From the NCBI RefSeq assembly GCF_020400725.1, contig NZ_JAINVG010000007.1, positions 115,384 through 179,383 on the forward strand: 64,000 nt of DNA, given 5' to 3'. The stretch is from Streptomyces sp. NK15101. Its GTDB lineage: Bacteria; Actinomycetota; Actinomycetes; Streptomycetales; Streptomycetaceae. Within the stretch, counting starts at the first letter, position 1. Every line of letters begins with the position of its first letter. The notes below the pieces were generated by a model. That model was not told the origin of the DNA, ran no database searches, and worked only from the letters and a program-made list of their open reading frames with translations. Below, in pieces: positions 1 through 8,367 of this stretch. A program made the position numbers and the translations under genes.

Positions 1-1231
1 CGGTATCGGCGCAACCACACCGCTGGGTGGCGACTCCGCGTCGACCTGGGAAGGTCTTCTCGCGGGGCGCTCCGGCGTCAAGCCCCTGGAGGGCGAGCGG
101 TTCGCCGAACTGCCCGTCCAGATCGCGGCGCTCGCCGCGGTCGACCCCGGCGACGTGCTGCCCCGCCCGCTCGCCCGCAAGCTGGACCGCTCGGCGCAGT
201 TCGCGCTGATCGCGGCCCGCGAGGCCTGGGCCGACGCGGGCTACACCGCCCCGGCGGGCGAGGACTCGTCCGTCGCCCCCGAGCGGCTCGGCTCCGTCAT
301 CGCCTCCGGCATCGGCGGTGTCACCACGCTGCTCGACCAGTACGACGTGCTGAAGGAGAAGGGCGTCCGCCGCGTCTCCCCGCACACCGTGCCCATGCTC
401 ATGCCCAACAGCCCCTCCGCGAACGTGGGTCTGGAGGTGAACGCCCGGGCGGGCGTCCACACCCCCGTCTCCGCCTGTGCGTCGGGTGCCGAGGCGATCG
501 GCTACGCCGTCGAGATGATCCGTACCGGCCGTGCCGACGTGGTCGTCGCCGGCGGTACCGAGGCCGCGATCCACCCGCTGCCGATCGCCGCCTTCGCCAA
601 CATGATGGCGATGTCCAAGAACAACGACGAGCCGACGAAGGCCTCGCGTCCCTACGACACCGGCCGTGACGGCTTCGTGCTCGGCGAGGGCGCCGGCGTC
701 GTGATCCTCGAGTCCGAGGAGCACGCGAAGGCCCGCGGCGCCCGCATCTACTGCGAGGTGCTCGGCCAGGGCCTGTCGGCCGACAGCCACCACATCGCGC
801 AGCCCGAGCCGACCGGCCGGGGCATCGCCGCCGCGATGCAGAACCTGCTGGACTCCACGGACCTCAAGCCGTCCGAGGTCGTCCACCTCAACGCGCACGC
901 CACGTCGACGCCGCAGGGCGACGTCGCCGAGATCAAGGCGCTGCGGAAGGTCCTGGGCGACGACCTGGACCACGTCGCGATCTCCGCGACGAAGTCGATG
1001 ACCGGTCACCTCCTCGGTGGCGCGGGCGGCATCGAGACCGTCGCGACGGTCCTGGCGCTCCACCACCGCGTGGCCCCGCCGACGATCAACGTCGACGACC
1101 TGGACCCCGAGGTCGAGGCCGACATCGTCCGCGGCGAGCCGCGCGAGCTCCCGCAGGGCACGATCGCCGCGATCAACAACAGCTTCGGTTTCGGCGGCCA
1201 CAACGTGGTGCTGGCGTTCCGCACGGTCTGA
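1..1231 (+). CDS. fabF: Beta-ketoacyl-ACP synthase II (FabF), 5' end cut by window
   Basis: Condenses malonyl-ACP with acyl-ACP in cytosolic type II fatty acid synthesis. The frame is open from base 2 and starts inside the N-terminal GIGATTPLGGD strand, so only about ten residues are missing. The thiolase-fold signature is complete: active-site Cys in SACASGAEAIG (codon at 476-478), catalytic His in LNAHATSTPQGD and a second in KSMTGHLLGGAGG, and the C-terminal NNSFGFGGHN loop. This is normally the last gene of the fabD-fabH-acpP-fabF operon; the partners would lie upstream of the window. A strong hairpin follows the stop. A second, more divergent KAS II lies at 50983, and the two should not be confused. 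Identification is very secure. Confidence 0.97.
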   Translation, partial: GIGATTPLGGDSASTWEGLLAGRSGVKPLEGERFAELPVQIAALAAVDPGDVLPRPLARKLDRSAQFALIAAREAWADAGYTAPAGEDSSVAPERLGSVIASGIGGVTTLLDQYDVLKEKGVRRVSPHTVPMLMPNSPSANVGLEVNARAGVHTPVSACASGAEAIGYAVEMIRTGRADVVVAGGTEAAIHPLPIAAFANMMAMSKNNDEPTKASRPYDTGRDGFVLGEGAGVVILESEEHAKARGARIYCEVLGQGLSADSHHIAQPEPTGRGIAAAMQNLLDSTDLKPSEVVHLNAHATSTPQGDVAEIKALRKVLGDDLDHVAISATKSMTGHLLGGAGGIETVATVLALHHRVAPPTINVDDLDPEVEADIVRGEPRELPQGTIAAINNSFGFGGHNVVLAFRTV

Positions 1232-1248
1232 CCCGCGCTCGACGCGTG

Positions 1249-1278
1249 AGGCCCACCCCCCGGTCGGGGGGTGGGCCT
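1249..1278 (+). terminator. Hairpin terminator after fabF
   Basis: Fourteen-base arms AGGCCCACCCCCCG and CGGGGGGTGGGCCT flank a very short centre (GT), so the real loop must open the last base pairs. It starts 17 bases after the fabF stop. There is only a weak T tract, as is usual in Streptomyces. The 170 bases from here to 1448 hold no gene that I can support. Confidence 0.75.
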
Positions 1279-1448
1279 TCGTCGTACGGCGGGTCGGCGC
1301 AGCGCGAACGCCGCCGTTCCGCGCTCATCAGGATCTGGTCGAGGACGACGTGGCCGCCGGTGACGGGGACGATCTCCTCCCGCTGGGCGAAGGCGACCAG
1401 GAGGCGTCGCGGACGACGGGCCGGGGCCTGTCGCCGTCGCCCGGAGCG

Positions 1449-1943
1449 TCAGACGACCTGGTGCAGCCAGCGGACGGGGGCGCCCTCGCCCGCGTACCGG
1501 AAGGGTTCCAGCTCGTCGTCCCAGGGCTTTCCGAGCAGCTTGGCGATCTCCGCCTCCAGTTGGGTCTCGCCCTGCGCGGAGCGTGCGAGGGCGGCCCGCA
1601 GCCGGTCCTCGGGGACCAGGATGTCGCCGTGCATGCCGGTGACGGCGTGGAAGATGCCCAGGTCGGGGGTGGCGCTGTAGCGCTCGCCCTCGGCGGTGGG
1701 GCAGGGTTCCGCGGTGACCTCGAAGCGGAGCATCTGCCAGCCGCGGAGCGCGGAGGCGAGCTTGGAGGCGGTGCCGGTCTGGCCCTGCCAGGAGAACTCG
1801 GCTCTCCAGGTGCCGGGGGACGCCGGCTGGCGGATCCAGTCGAGCTGGACCCTCGCACCGAGGACACCCGCGACCGCCCATTCGACGTGCGGGCACATCG
1901 CGCGCGGTGCGGAGTGAACGTACAGGACTCCACGTGTCGTCAC
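1449..1943 (-). CDS. DUF3145 family protein
   Basis: A 164-residue cytosolic protein of unknown function that is conserved in actinomycetes and commonly found just downstream of fabF, here in convergent orientation to it. The recognisable start is MTTRGVLYVHSAPRAMCPHVEW, followed by a Trp/Gly-rich middle (DWIRQPASPGTWRAEFSW) and a C-terminal EPFRYAGEGAPVRWLHQ motif. I chose the GTG at 1943 because GGAGG lies five bases upstream and the family begins at this TTRGVLY stretch; an ATG 27 codons earlier gives a poor extension. No catalytic residues can be named. The upstream region 1944-2202 is unusually A+T rich around 1985-2065 and probably carries the divergent promoters of this gene and the lipoprotein at 2203. 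Confidence 0.88.
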   Translation of the reverse strand: MTTRGVLYVHSAPRAMCPHVEWAVAGVLGARVQLDWIRQPASPGTWRAEFSWQGQTGTASKLASALRGWQMLRFEVTAEPCPTAEGERYSATPDLGIFHAVTGMHGDILVPEDRLRAALARSAQGETQLEAEIAKLLGKPWDDELEPFRYAGEGAPVRWLHQVV

Positions 1944-2202
1944 CGGGACCTCCAGTGTGGGACGAGGTTCGCCTTTCCCAGCGGCCTCAGTAAACAGCAT
2001 CAGGAGATGAACATCGCAAACCATCTAAAAGGGGACAGCATGTGACGTGATGTAATTTACCGGAGCCGGTCGGCAAAGGCGCCTCTGGTTCGACGGGGGA
2101 AAAGCTACCGTGCCGCGCCGTCATCGGTGTGACGTACGGTCGGTCCGGGGGCGGGTGAACACCAAGCTTTCACCCGCCAGGACGCCGAAGGAGGGGCCGG
2201 GT

Positions 2203-3096
2203 ATGCGCGGCCGACGCCGATTCCGTACCGCTGTCGCCGCCGCGACGGCCGCGCTGCTGTGCGGCGGGGTGCTCTCCGGCTGCACGGCCGGGGACCCGCG
2301 GCAGGCCTCCCCCGTCGAGGCGGCCACGCCGGCGCCGAAGCCGAGACCGACGCCGTCCTGGGACGTCTCCCCCACCTCCGTCGCGGCCGTCGGCGACTCC
2401 GTGACCCGCGCCTTCGACGCGTGCTCCGTCCTCGCCGACTGCCCCGAGGCGTCCTGGGCGACGGGCACGGACACCGCCGTCAACAGTCTGGCGCTGCGGC
2501 TGCTCGGCCCGGAGAAGGTGGCCACCCGCAGCTGGAACCTGGCCAGGACGGGTGCGCTGATGGCGGAGCTCCCCGCACAGATGGCCGGGGCGGCGGCCGA
2601 GAAGCCCGAGTTGGTGACGGTGATGATGGGGGCGAACGACGCCTGCCGGGCCACCCCGGACCTCATGACCCCGGTCGCCGATTTCCGCGCCTCCTTCGAG
2701 GCGGCCCTCGCCCGGCTGCGGGCGGGCGCGCCGAAGGCGCAGGTGTACGTGGCGAGCGTCCCGGACCTGAAGCACCTGTGGTCGACGGGGCGGGTGAGCC
2801 CGAGGGGACTGGAGGTGTGGAAGCTGGGGATCTGCGGCGCGATGCTGGCGAACGCGGAGGACCTGGGTCCGGTGGCGGAGCGGCGGCGGGCGGCGGTGCG
2901 GGACCGGGTGGTGGCGTACAACGGGGTCCTGGAGGAGGTCTGCGCGAAGGACGCGCGCTGCCGGTACGACGGCGGGGCGGTCTTCGGGTTCCGCTTCGGC
3001 GGCGGGCAGTTGAGTCCCTGGGACTGGTTCCATCCGAGCAGGGACGGGCAGGCGCGGCTCGCGGAGCTGGCGTACCGGCGGATCACGGAGGAGTGA
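2203..3096 (+). CDS. SGNH/GDSL-family lipoprotein hydrolase
   Basis: A 297-residue exported esterase/lipase-like hydrolase. A basic N-terminus and hydrophobic stretch end in the lipobox LSGC, so it is probably anchored to the outer face of the membrane by its lipidated Cys. The SGNH blocks are in order: GDS with nucleophile Ser66, GAND (block III) and DWFHPS (block V, Asp274 and His277). A Pro-rich linker of about 30 residues separates the lipid anchor from the enzyme domain. The ATG is preceded by GAAGGAGGGG at good spacing. The substrate cannot be told from sequence; SGNH relatives include lipases, acetylxylan esterases and acyl-carrier hydrolases. Convergent with the GH3 gene and separated from it by a shared hairpin. 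Confidence 0.88.
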   Translation: MRGRRRFRTAVAAATAALLCGGVLSGCTAGDPRQASPVEAATPAPKPRPTPSWDVSPTSVAAVGDSVTRAFDACSVLADCPEASWATGTDTAVNSLALRLLGPEKVATRSWNLARTGALMAELPAQMAGAAAEKPELVTVMMGANDACRATPDLMTPVADFRASFEAALARLRAGAPKAQVYVASVPDLKHLWSTGRVSPRGLEVWKLGICGAMLANAEDLGPVAERRRAAVRDRVVAYNGVLEEVCAKDARCRYDGGAVFGFRFGGGQLSPWDWFHPSRDGQARLAELAYRRITEE

Positions 3097-3098
3097 GG

Positions 3099-3134
3099 GG
3101 CCCCGGGGCGGTTGTCAGGTGCCGCCCCGGGGCC
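3099..3134. terminator. Bidirectional terminator between SGNH and GH3 genes
   Basis: Perfect 13-bp arms GGCCCCGGGGCGG and CCGCCCCGGGGCC with a 10-base loop, in the 60 bases between two convergent stop codons. Confidence 0.75.
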
Positions 3135-3156
3135 GGTCGTGGGGGTGTCCGGCGGG

Positions 3157-5601
3157 TCAGATCTCCAGGGTGGCGGTCAGGCGGCCGTCCGTGAGGGAGC
3201 GGGCCGCGACGACCTCGTACGTCCCGGTGACGAGGGTCCAGTCGTTCTTGTCCTCGTCCCAGATCTCGAAGGCGCGGCGGGGCAGCGCGATCTCGGCCTC
3301 GACGGTCTCTCCGGCCCCCGCCTCGACGCTCGCGAAGCCGGCGAGCCAGCGGGCGGGGCGCTCCACGGGGTCCGACACGGGGGCCAGGTAGATCTGGACG
3401 GTCTCGCGGCCCGGCCGGTCGCCGGTGTTGGTGATCCGGACGGTGGCCGTGTCGGGGGTCGCGGCCAGCGAGTCGTACGACCAGGTGGTGTAGCCGAGGC
3501 CGTGGCCGAAGGGGTACGCGGGGACGGTGCCGGCCCTGTCCCAGGCGCGGTAGCCGATGAAGACGCCCTCGGCGTAGTGCAGTTCGCCGTCCGTCGGGGT
3601 GACCTCGGTGACGGGGGCGTCGGCGAGGGCCACGGGCCAGGTGGTGGGGAGGCGGCCGCCGGGCTCCTCGGCGCCGGTGAGGACGTCGGCGAGGGCGGCG
3701 CCGCCCTCCTGGCCGGGGAACCAGCCGAGCAGGATCGCGGCCACGTCCTCGCGCCAGGGCAGTTCGACCGGGGAGCCGGCGTTGACGACGACCACGGTGT
3801 TCGGGTTGGCGGCGGCCACGGCCCGTACGAGGTCGTCCTGGCGGCCGGGGAGGGCGAGGTCCTTGCGGTCGAAGCCCTCGGACTCGACGCGCTCGGTGGT
3901 GGCGACGACCACGACGGCGGTGTCGGCGGCGCGGGCGGCCTCGACGGCCTCGGCGATCAGTTCGTCGGGGTCACGGCGGGGACCGAGGTGGACGAAGGAG
4001 AACATGACGGCCGGGAGCGGGGCCGCGAACTCCTTGTCCAGGGTGTGCAGCAGGGAGACCTCGACGGTCTCGCCGGCGGTGAGCACGACCTTGCCGCGCT
4101 CGACCGGGGAGCCGAAGAAGGCCTCGAAGGGGTCGGTCTCGGGGCCCATGACCTGGGTGCCGTCGAAGACGGTCCGGCCGGCGACGGTGAGGGTGAAGGC
4201 GCCGAGGCCGCGGGTGCCGAAGGCGTGCTCGCCGGACTCGCGCGGGGTGAAGGTGCCGAGGACCTCGACGGAGGCGAGGGCCTCGTGGGTGGCGCCCGCG
4301 GGGAGGTCGTCGCCGATCCACTGGACCTGGCCGTTGGGCAGGGAGCCCTCGCCGATGACGTTCCCCGCGGCGTCGCGGCAGCGGGCGCGGAGGGTGAACC
4401 CCGGCGAGACGGAGCCGGCGGGGGCGAGTTCCTCGCTGGGGTCGGCGCCGACGCAGAAGGTCAGGGAGCCGTCGGGGAGGGCGGCGGCGAGGCCGTCGAG
4501 CGGGGAGACGACGTGGTCGGGGAAGACCTGGGCGGAGCCGCCGCCGAGGACCCGGGCGTCGCGGGCGGCGGCGCCGGAGAGGGCGACGGTGCCGCTCTTC
4601 AGGGGCAGGGCGCCGTTCTCGTTCCGTACGAGGACGAAGCCGCGGCGGGCGATCTCGCGGGCGAGGGCGTCGCCGTCGACGGCGGCGGGGTGTTCGGTGA
4701 CGACCGGCGGGGCGCCTTCGAGGGCGCCGACGCGGGCGGCGAGCCGCAGGACGTTGCGCACGGCCGTGTCGACGGCGGACTCCTCGACCTCGCCGGCGCG
4801 GACGGCGGCGGCGAGGGCCGGGCCGTAGACGGTGACGGGGCCGGGCATGGCGACGTCGAGGCCGCCCGCGATGCCGGCGGTGGTGGAGCGGGCGGCCATC
4901 CAGTCGGAGACGTTGTAGCCGTCGAAGCCCCACTCGCCGCGCAGGACCTCGTTCACGAGCTGGTGGTGCTCGGTCATCGTGACGCCGTTGACCTGGTTGT
5001 AGGCGGTCATGATGCCCCAGGGGCGGGCGTTCCTGACGATGGCTTCGAAGGGGGCGAGGTAGAGCTCGCGGAGGGGGCGCGGGGCGATCCTGTTGTCGAC
5101 GGTGAAGCGGTCGGTCTCGGCGTCGTTGGCGACGAAGTGCTTGACGGTGGTGCCGACGCCGCCGTCCTGGACGCCCTGGACGTATCCGGTGCCGATGGCG
5201 CCGGTGAGGTACGGGTCCTCGCTGTAGGCCTCGAAGTGGCGGCCGCCGAGCGGGGTGCGGTGCAGGTTGACCGTGGGCGCGAGGAGGACGTGGACGCCCT
5301 TGCGGCGGGCCTCCTGCGCGAGGAGCCGGCCGGCGCGGCGGGCGAGCGCGGGGTCCCAGGCGGCGGCGAGCGCGGTCGGGGACGGGAGCGCGACGGACGG
5401 GTCGTCGGCGGTCCAGCGGACGCCGCGGACGCCGATGGGGCCGTCGGACATGACCAGGGACTTCAGGCCGATCTCCGGCAGGGCGGGCAGGGACCACATG
5501 TCCTGGCCGGCGAGCAGCCGGGCCTTGGCGTCCAGGTCGAGCTTGCCGAGCGCCGCCTCGACGGCCGCGTTCCTCACGGTCTCCGCGGTGTTCTCCGCCA
5601 T
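3157..5601 (-). CDS. Glycoside hydrolase family 3 beta-glucosidase with PA14 insert
   Basis: An 814-residue retaining glycosidase, probably a beta-glucosidase or beta-xylosidase acting on oligosaccharides in the cytosol, since no signal peptide is visible. Order: GH3 N-terminal barrel with the substrate-binding KHFVAND segment and nucleophile Asp233 in GYNVSDW, C-terminal alpha/beta sandwich, a PA14 insert (around the GTFTPRESGEHAFGTRG stretch), then a fibronectin-III-like tail. The same layout occurs in long bacterial GH3 enzymes of the BglX/KmBglI type. Start ATG at 5601 has GGAGG nine bases upstream. It is divergent from a TetR regulator, and a palindrome in the shared promoter region suggests local control, probably induction by a sugar ligand. 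Confidence 0.93.
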   Translation of the reverse strand: MAENTAETVRNAAVEAALGKLDLDAKARLLAGQDMWSLPALPEIGLKSLVMSDGPIGVRGVRWTADDPSVALPSPTALAAAWDPALARRAGRLLAQEARRKGVHVLLAPTVNLHRTPLGGRHFEAYSEDPYLTGAIGTGYVQGVQDGGVGTTVKHFVANDAETDRFTVDNRIAPRPLRELYLAPFEAIVRNARPWGIMTAYNQVNGVTMTEHHQLVNEVLRGEWGFDGYNVSDWMAARSTTAGIAGGLDVAMPGPVTVYGPALAAAVRAGEVEESAVDTAVRNVLRLAARVGALEGAPPVVTEHPAAVDGDALAREIARRGFVLVRNENGALPLKSGTVALSGAAARDARVLGGGSAQVFPDHVVSPLDGLAAALPDGSLTFCVGADPSEELAPAGSVSPGFTLRARCRDAAGNVIGEGSLPNGQVQWIGDDLPAGATHEALASVEVLGTFTPRESGEHAFGTRGLGAFTLTVAGRTVFDGTQVMGPETDPFEAFFGSPVERGKVVLTAGETVEVSLLHTLDKEFAAPLPAVMFSFVHLGPRRDPDELIAEAVEAARAADTAVVVVATTERVESEGFDRKDLALPGRQDDLVRAVAAANPNTVVVVNAGSPVELPWREDVAAILLGWFPGQEGGAALADVLTGAEEPGGRLPTTWPVALADAPVTEVTPTDGELHYAEGVFIGYRAWDRAGTVPAYPFGHGLGYTTWSYDSLAATPDTATVRITNTGDRPGRETVQIYLAPVSDPVERPARWLAGFASVEAGAGETVEAEIALPRRAFEIWDEDKNDWTLVTGTYEVVAARSLTDGRLTATLEI

Positions 5602-5655
5602 GGCCGTACCTCCTCGTTGACGTACCGGTGACCCCGATGCGCCCATCGTGCACAC

Positions 5656-5677
5656 ACCTACCTGTAGATCGGTAGGT
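5656..5677. promoter_or_regulatory. Candidate TetR operator between GH3 and tetR genes
   Basis: ACCTACC-N8-GGTAGGT, perfect 7-bp arms, 54 bases upstream of the GH3 start and 87 bases upstream of the TetR start. ACCTACCnnnnGGTAGGT-type sites are common for actinobacterial TetR proteins. The site overlaps the only A+T-rich stretch of the 163-bp intergenic region. Confidence 0.6.
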
Positions 5678-5764
5678 TAAGTTACCTTTCCGTTACTCGC
5701 GGAACGGGACGAGCGGGTACGGTCCTCTCGGACGGGACGGACCACGCGGAAGGAGGCCACGGCG

Positions 5765-6340
5765 ATGGTGCGGGCCAGGAGCGAGGAGCGGCGCGCGGAC
5801 ATCCTGCGCGCCGCCCTCGAAGTGATCGCCGAGCGCGGCTACCGGGGCGCCACCCTCGGCTCCGTCGCCGAGCGCGTCGGGCTGACCCAGCAGGGACTGC
5901 TGCACTACTACCCGACGAAGGAGGCGCTGCTCGTCGCGGTCCTGGAGGAGCGCGACCGCTGGGACACGAGCGGGGGCCCCGACCGGGAGGGCTGGCGGCT
6001 CGACCTCCTGGAGTCGCTCGTCGAGTACAACGCGATGCGGCCGGGGATCGTGCAGACCTTCTCCGCGCTGCTCGGCGAGAGCGTCACGGACGGGCACCCG
6101 GCGCGGGAGTTCTTCACCGAGCGGTACACGCAGGTGCGGGCCAACATGGCGGCCGTCCTGCGCCTGGAGTTCGGCGAGCGGCTGCCCGGCGGCCTCACCC
6201 CGGAGCGGGCGGCACCGCTGCTCACGGCGGTGATGGACGGCCTCCAGTACCAGTGGCTCCTGGACCCGTCGGCGGTGGACATGCCGGGCGCCTTCCGGGA
6301 CTTCCTGCGACTGCTGCGGGGGGACGAGGACAGCCCTTAG
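5765..6340 (+). CDS. TetR/AcrR family transcriptional regulator
   Basis: A 191-residue one-component repressor. The N-terminal helix-turn-helix covers roughly residues 8-55 (EERRADILRAALEVIAERGY ... LTQQGLLHYYPTKEALL), a standard TetR layout; the all-helical C-terminus (residues 60-185) is the ligand and dimer domain and is of the BetI/YcdC-like kind. It is divergent from the GH3 glycosidase and likely represses it and itself through the palindrome at 5656. The ATG lies after GAAGGAGG with good spacing. The ligand is unknown; a glucoside or its aglycone is a reasonable guess from context only. Confidence 0.9.
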   Translation: MVRARSEERRADILRAALEVIAERGYRGATLGSVAERVGLTQQGLLHYYPTKEALLVAVLEERDRWDTSGGPDREGWRLDLLESLVEYNAMRPGIVQTFSALLGESVTDGHPAREFFTERYTQVRANMAAVLRLEFGERLPGGLTPERAAPLLTAVMDGLQYQWLLDPSAVDMPGAFRDFLRLLRGDEDSP

Positions 6341-6354
6341 GAAGGTGGGGACGA

Positions 6355-6474
6355 GGGACCGGCGGGACTCGAATCCGCGGGGTGCGGCCGCCAGGTCCGG
6401 CGACCGCCCGCTCTCCCCGGGCGTCGGGGACCTCCTCCGCCCGGCTCCGCGACGGACCGCTCCGCCACGGCCCC
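6355..6474 (-). pseudogene. Degenerate tRNA-like element (long-variable-arm type)
   Basis: On the minus strand a 120-nt segment folds like a class II tRNA: 7-bp acceptor GGGGCCG/CGGTCCC (one G.U), 6-bp D stem GGCGGA/TCCGTC closing a 4-base loop GCGG, a 6-bp variable arm GTCGCC/GGCGGC, and a T arm GCGGA-TTCGAGT-CCCGC with one mismatch. The anticodon position is wrong: a 7-bp stem CCGGGCG/CGCCCGG holds a 14-base loop with no U33, and that loop carries GGAGGAGG. I therefore call it a tRNA relic or tRNA-like RNA, not a working tRNA. The 4-base D loop recalls selenocysteine and allo-tRNAs, but no UCA anticodon is present. Confidence 0.4.
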
Positions 6475-6523
6475 GCGCCCTGCGGCGCCGCACCGCCGCG
6501 CCGCCGCACCGCCGCACCGGATC

Positions 6524-7366
6524 CTAGGAGCGCGCCGCCGCGGGCCTCCGGCGGGTCATCGCGGCCAGGTCCTCGCCGAGCAGCGCCGGGTCCGCGGTCA
6601 GGGACGCGTGGACGGCCTCCAGGACGGGGAGTTCCGCCACCGCCGTCGCCAGGGCGACGTCCTTCGCGGCCAGGGCGACCGGGAAGTGCGAGCCGGTGGC
6701 GGTGGCCCGGCCGACGGCGCCCGCGAGCGGGCCCTCGCCGAGGGCGCGCAGCGCGAGTTCGCGGGGCAGGCCGAGGGAGCCGGCGAGCGCGAGGGCCTCG
6801 GCGACGACGGCGACCCCGCCGATGACGGCGTTGATGAGGACGAGCTTGAGGGCGGCGCCCGTGCCGGGGTCTCCGCAGGGCGTGACGGTGCCGAGCCTGT
6901 CGAGGACGCCGGCGACGGGCGAGGTGTCGCCGCCCGCGAGGATCAGCAGCTCGCCGGCGGCGGCCCGGTCGACGCTGCCCATGACGGGCGCGTCGACGAG
7001 GGTGACCCCGGCGGGAAGCCGGGCGGCGAGGGCGGCCACGGCGTCCGGCCCGACGGTCGAGGTGTCGATCCAGTGGGTGCCGGGGCGCAGCGCCGGGATC
7101 AGCTCGTCCGCGACGGCGAGGGCGGCGGCCGGATCCGCGAGCATGGTGACGACGACGTCGGCGCCCCGGACGGCCTCGGCGGGGGTCGCGGCGCGGACGG
7201 CGCCGTCGGCGACGAGGGCGTCGGCCTTGGCGGCGGTGCGGTTCCAGACGGTGAGCGGGTGCCCCGCGTCGAGGAGGCGGCGGGCCATCGGCAGGCCCAT
7301 GGACCCGAGGCCGAGGAAGGCGATCCTCTGCGAAGTCCTCTGCGGGGGCTGGGTGGTGGTCTCCAT
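6524..7366 (-). CDS. NAD(P)-dependent 3-hydroxyisobutyrate dehydrogenase-family oxidoreductase
   Basis: A 280-residue cytosolic dehydrogenase of the beta-hydroxyacid family (HIBADH/GLYR/imine reductase relatives). The N-terminal Rossmann fold shows [18 protein letters not shown] near residue 15, followed by WNRTAAKAD, which with its Arg after the second strand suggests NADPH preference. The substrate-binding [16 protein letters not shown] segment and the catalytic Lys region ([17 protein letters not shown]) are both present. The ATG at 7366 follows the family N-terminus; an upstream in-frame ATG adds 40 unlikely residues. Divergent from a LysR gene 58 bases away, which probably controls it. 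Substrate unknown. Confidence 0.88.
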   Translation of the reverse strand: METTTQPPQRTSQRIAFLGLGSMGLPMARRLLDAGHPLTVWNRTAAKADALVADGAVRAATPAEAVRGADVVVTMLADPAAALAVADELIPALRPGTHWIDTSTVGPDAVAALAARLPAGVTLVDAPVMGSVDRAAAGELLILAGGDTSPVAGVLDRLGTVTPCGDPGTGAALKLVLINAVIGGVAVVAEALALAGSLGLPRELALRALGEGPLAGAVGRATATGSHFPVALAAKDVALATAVAELPVLEAVHASLTADPALLGEDLAAMTRRRPAAARS

Positions 7367-7393
7367 GGGCCCGACGCTAGGACCGGCCGGCTC

Positions 7394-7418
7394 ATGCGAC
7401 AAGCGAATGTCTAGCATG
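7394..7418. promoter_or_regulatory. Imperfect palindrome between dehydrogenase and LysR genes
   Basis: ATGCGACA-N6-TGTCTAGCAT is a near-perfect dyad with a two-base bulge in one arm, in the 58-base divergent promoter region. LysR proteins usually bind such dyads beside their own promoter. The site overlaps the likely start region of the LysR gene. Confidence 0.4.
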
Positions 7419-7424
7419 GCCTCC

Positions 7425-8324
7425 ATGCCTGTCTCGCATGGTCTGTACGAGGCGTTCCTCGCGGTCGCCCGCGCGGGCTCCTTCACCGCCGCCGCCCACG
7501 TCCTCGGCTACACGCAGTCCGCGGTCTCCCGCCAGGTGCAGTCCCTGGAGGAGGAGATGGGCACGGAGCTGTTCGAGCGGCTGCCGCGCGGGGTGCGGCT
7601 CACCGAGGCGGGCCGGGTGCTGCTGCCGCACGCCGAGGCGGTGCGGGACCGGCTGGTCGCGGCCCGGGCCGAGCTGGAGGCGCTGCGCACGCTCGACGGC
7701 GGGCTGCTGCGGCTCGGGGCCTTCTCCAGCGCCACCGCCTCCCTCGTGCCGCGCGCGCAGGCCGCCTTCCGGGAGCGCCACCCGGGGGTCGTGGTCACGC
7801 GCGTCGAGGGGCCGTCGGTCAAGCACCTCGGCCTCGTGGTCGCCGGGGAGGAGGACCTGGCGGTGGTCAGCCCGGCGGCCGCCGCTCCCCCGCCGCCCGG
7901 GGTGACGCTGCACCACCTGCTCGACGAACCGATGCTGGTGGCCCTGGAGCGGGGGCATCCGTACGCGGGGCGGCGGGCCGTGCGGCTCGCGGAGCTGGCC
8001 GACGAGGAGTGGATCGTCGGCCACGAGCGCCTGGAGGACACCCTGTTCCGTCCGGTCGTCGCCGCCGGGTTCCGGCCGCGCACGGGGCTGCTCGCCCACG
8101 ACTGGATCGCCAAGCTGGGGGCGGTGGCGGCGGGCCTCGGCGTCACGCTCGTTCCCGCGCTCGCGGCGGCCTCGGTGCGCCGGGACGTCGCCCTCGTCAC
8201 GATCCACCCGGAGGACGTCCCGTACCGCCGGATCTGCGCGGCCGCGCCCGCGACCCCGACGGTCGCGGCGACCGCGTTCCTGGGCCTGCTCCGCGAGACG
8301 GCGGAGCAGCTCATCCCCGGCTAA
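7425..8324 (+). CDS. LysR family transcriptional regulator
   Basis: A 299-residue LysR-type regulator. The winged helix-turn-helix is at residues 4-62 ([40 protein letters not shown]), followed by a periplasmic-binding-like effector domain to the end. Two ATGs, at 7416 and 7425, are both in frame; neither has a clear ribosome site and the transcript may be leaderless. I used 7425, which gives the usual LysR spacing to the first helix. Divergent from the dehydrogenase at 6524-7366, its most likely target. The effector is unknown. Confidence 0.9.
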   Translation: MPVSHGLYEAFLAVARAGSFTAAAHVLGYTQSAVSRQVQSLEEEMGTELFERLPRGVRLTEAGRVLLPHAEAVRDRLVAARAELEALRTLDGGLLRLGAFSSATASLVPRAQAAFRERHPGVVVTRVEGPSVKHLGLVVAGEEDLAVVSPAAAAPPPPGVTLHHLLDEPMLVALERGHPYAGRRAVRLAELADEEWIVGHERLEDTLFRPVVAAGFRPRTGLLAHDWIAKLGAVAAGLGVTLVPALAAASVRRDVALVTIHPEDVPYRRICAAAPATPTVAATAFLGLLRETAEQLIPG

Positions 8325-8367
8325 TACCCTCCGACCGGCCTTGATCCTTACAGCAGGGGGCGGGATG

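Noticed and set aside
3112..5631. 839-codon open frame on the plus strand over the GH3 gene
   Set aside because: It is the mirror of the GH3 frame in high-G+C DNA: Gly/Val/Glu-rich, no family match, no ribosome site. The minus-strand protein has all GH3 motifs.
6355..6474. Functional selenocysteine tRNA
   Set aside because: The D arm is similar, but there is no UCA anticodon, the anticodon loop has 14 bases, and the total length is too great.
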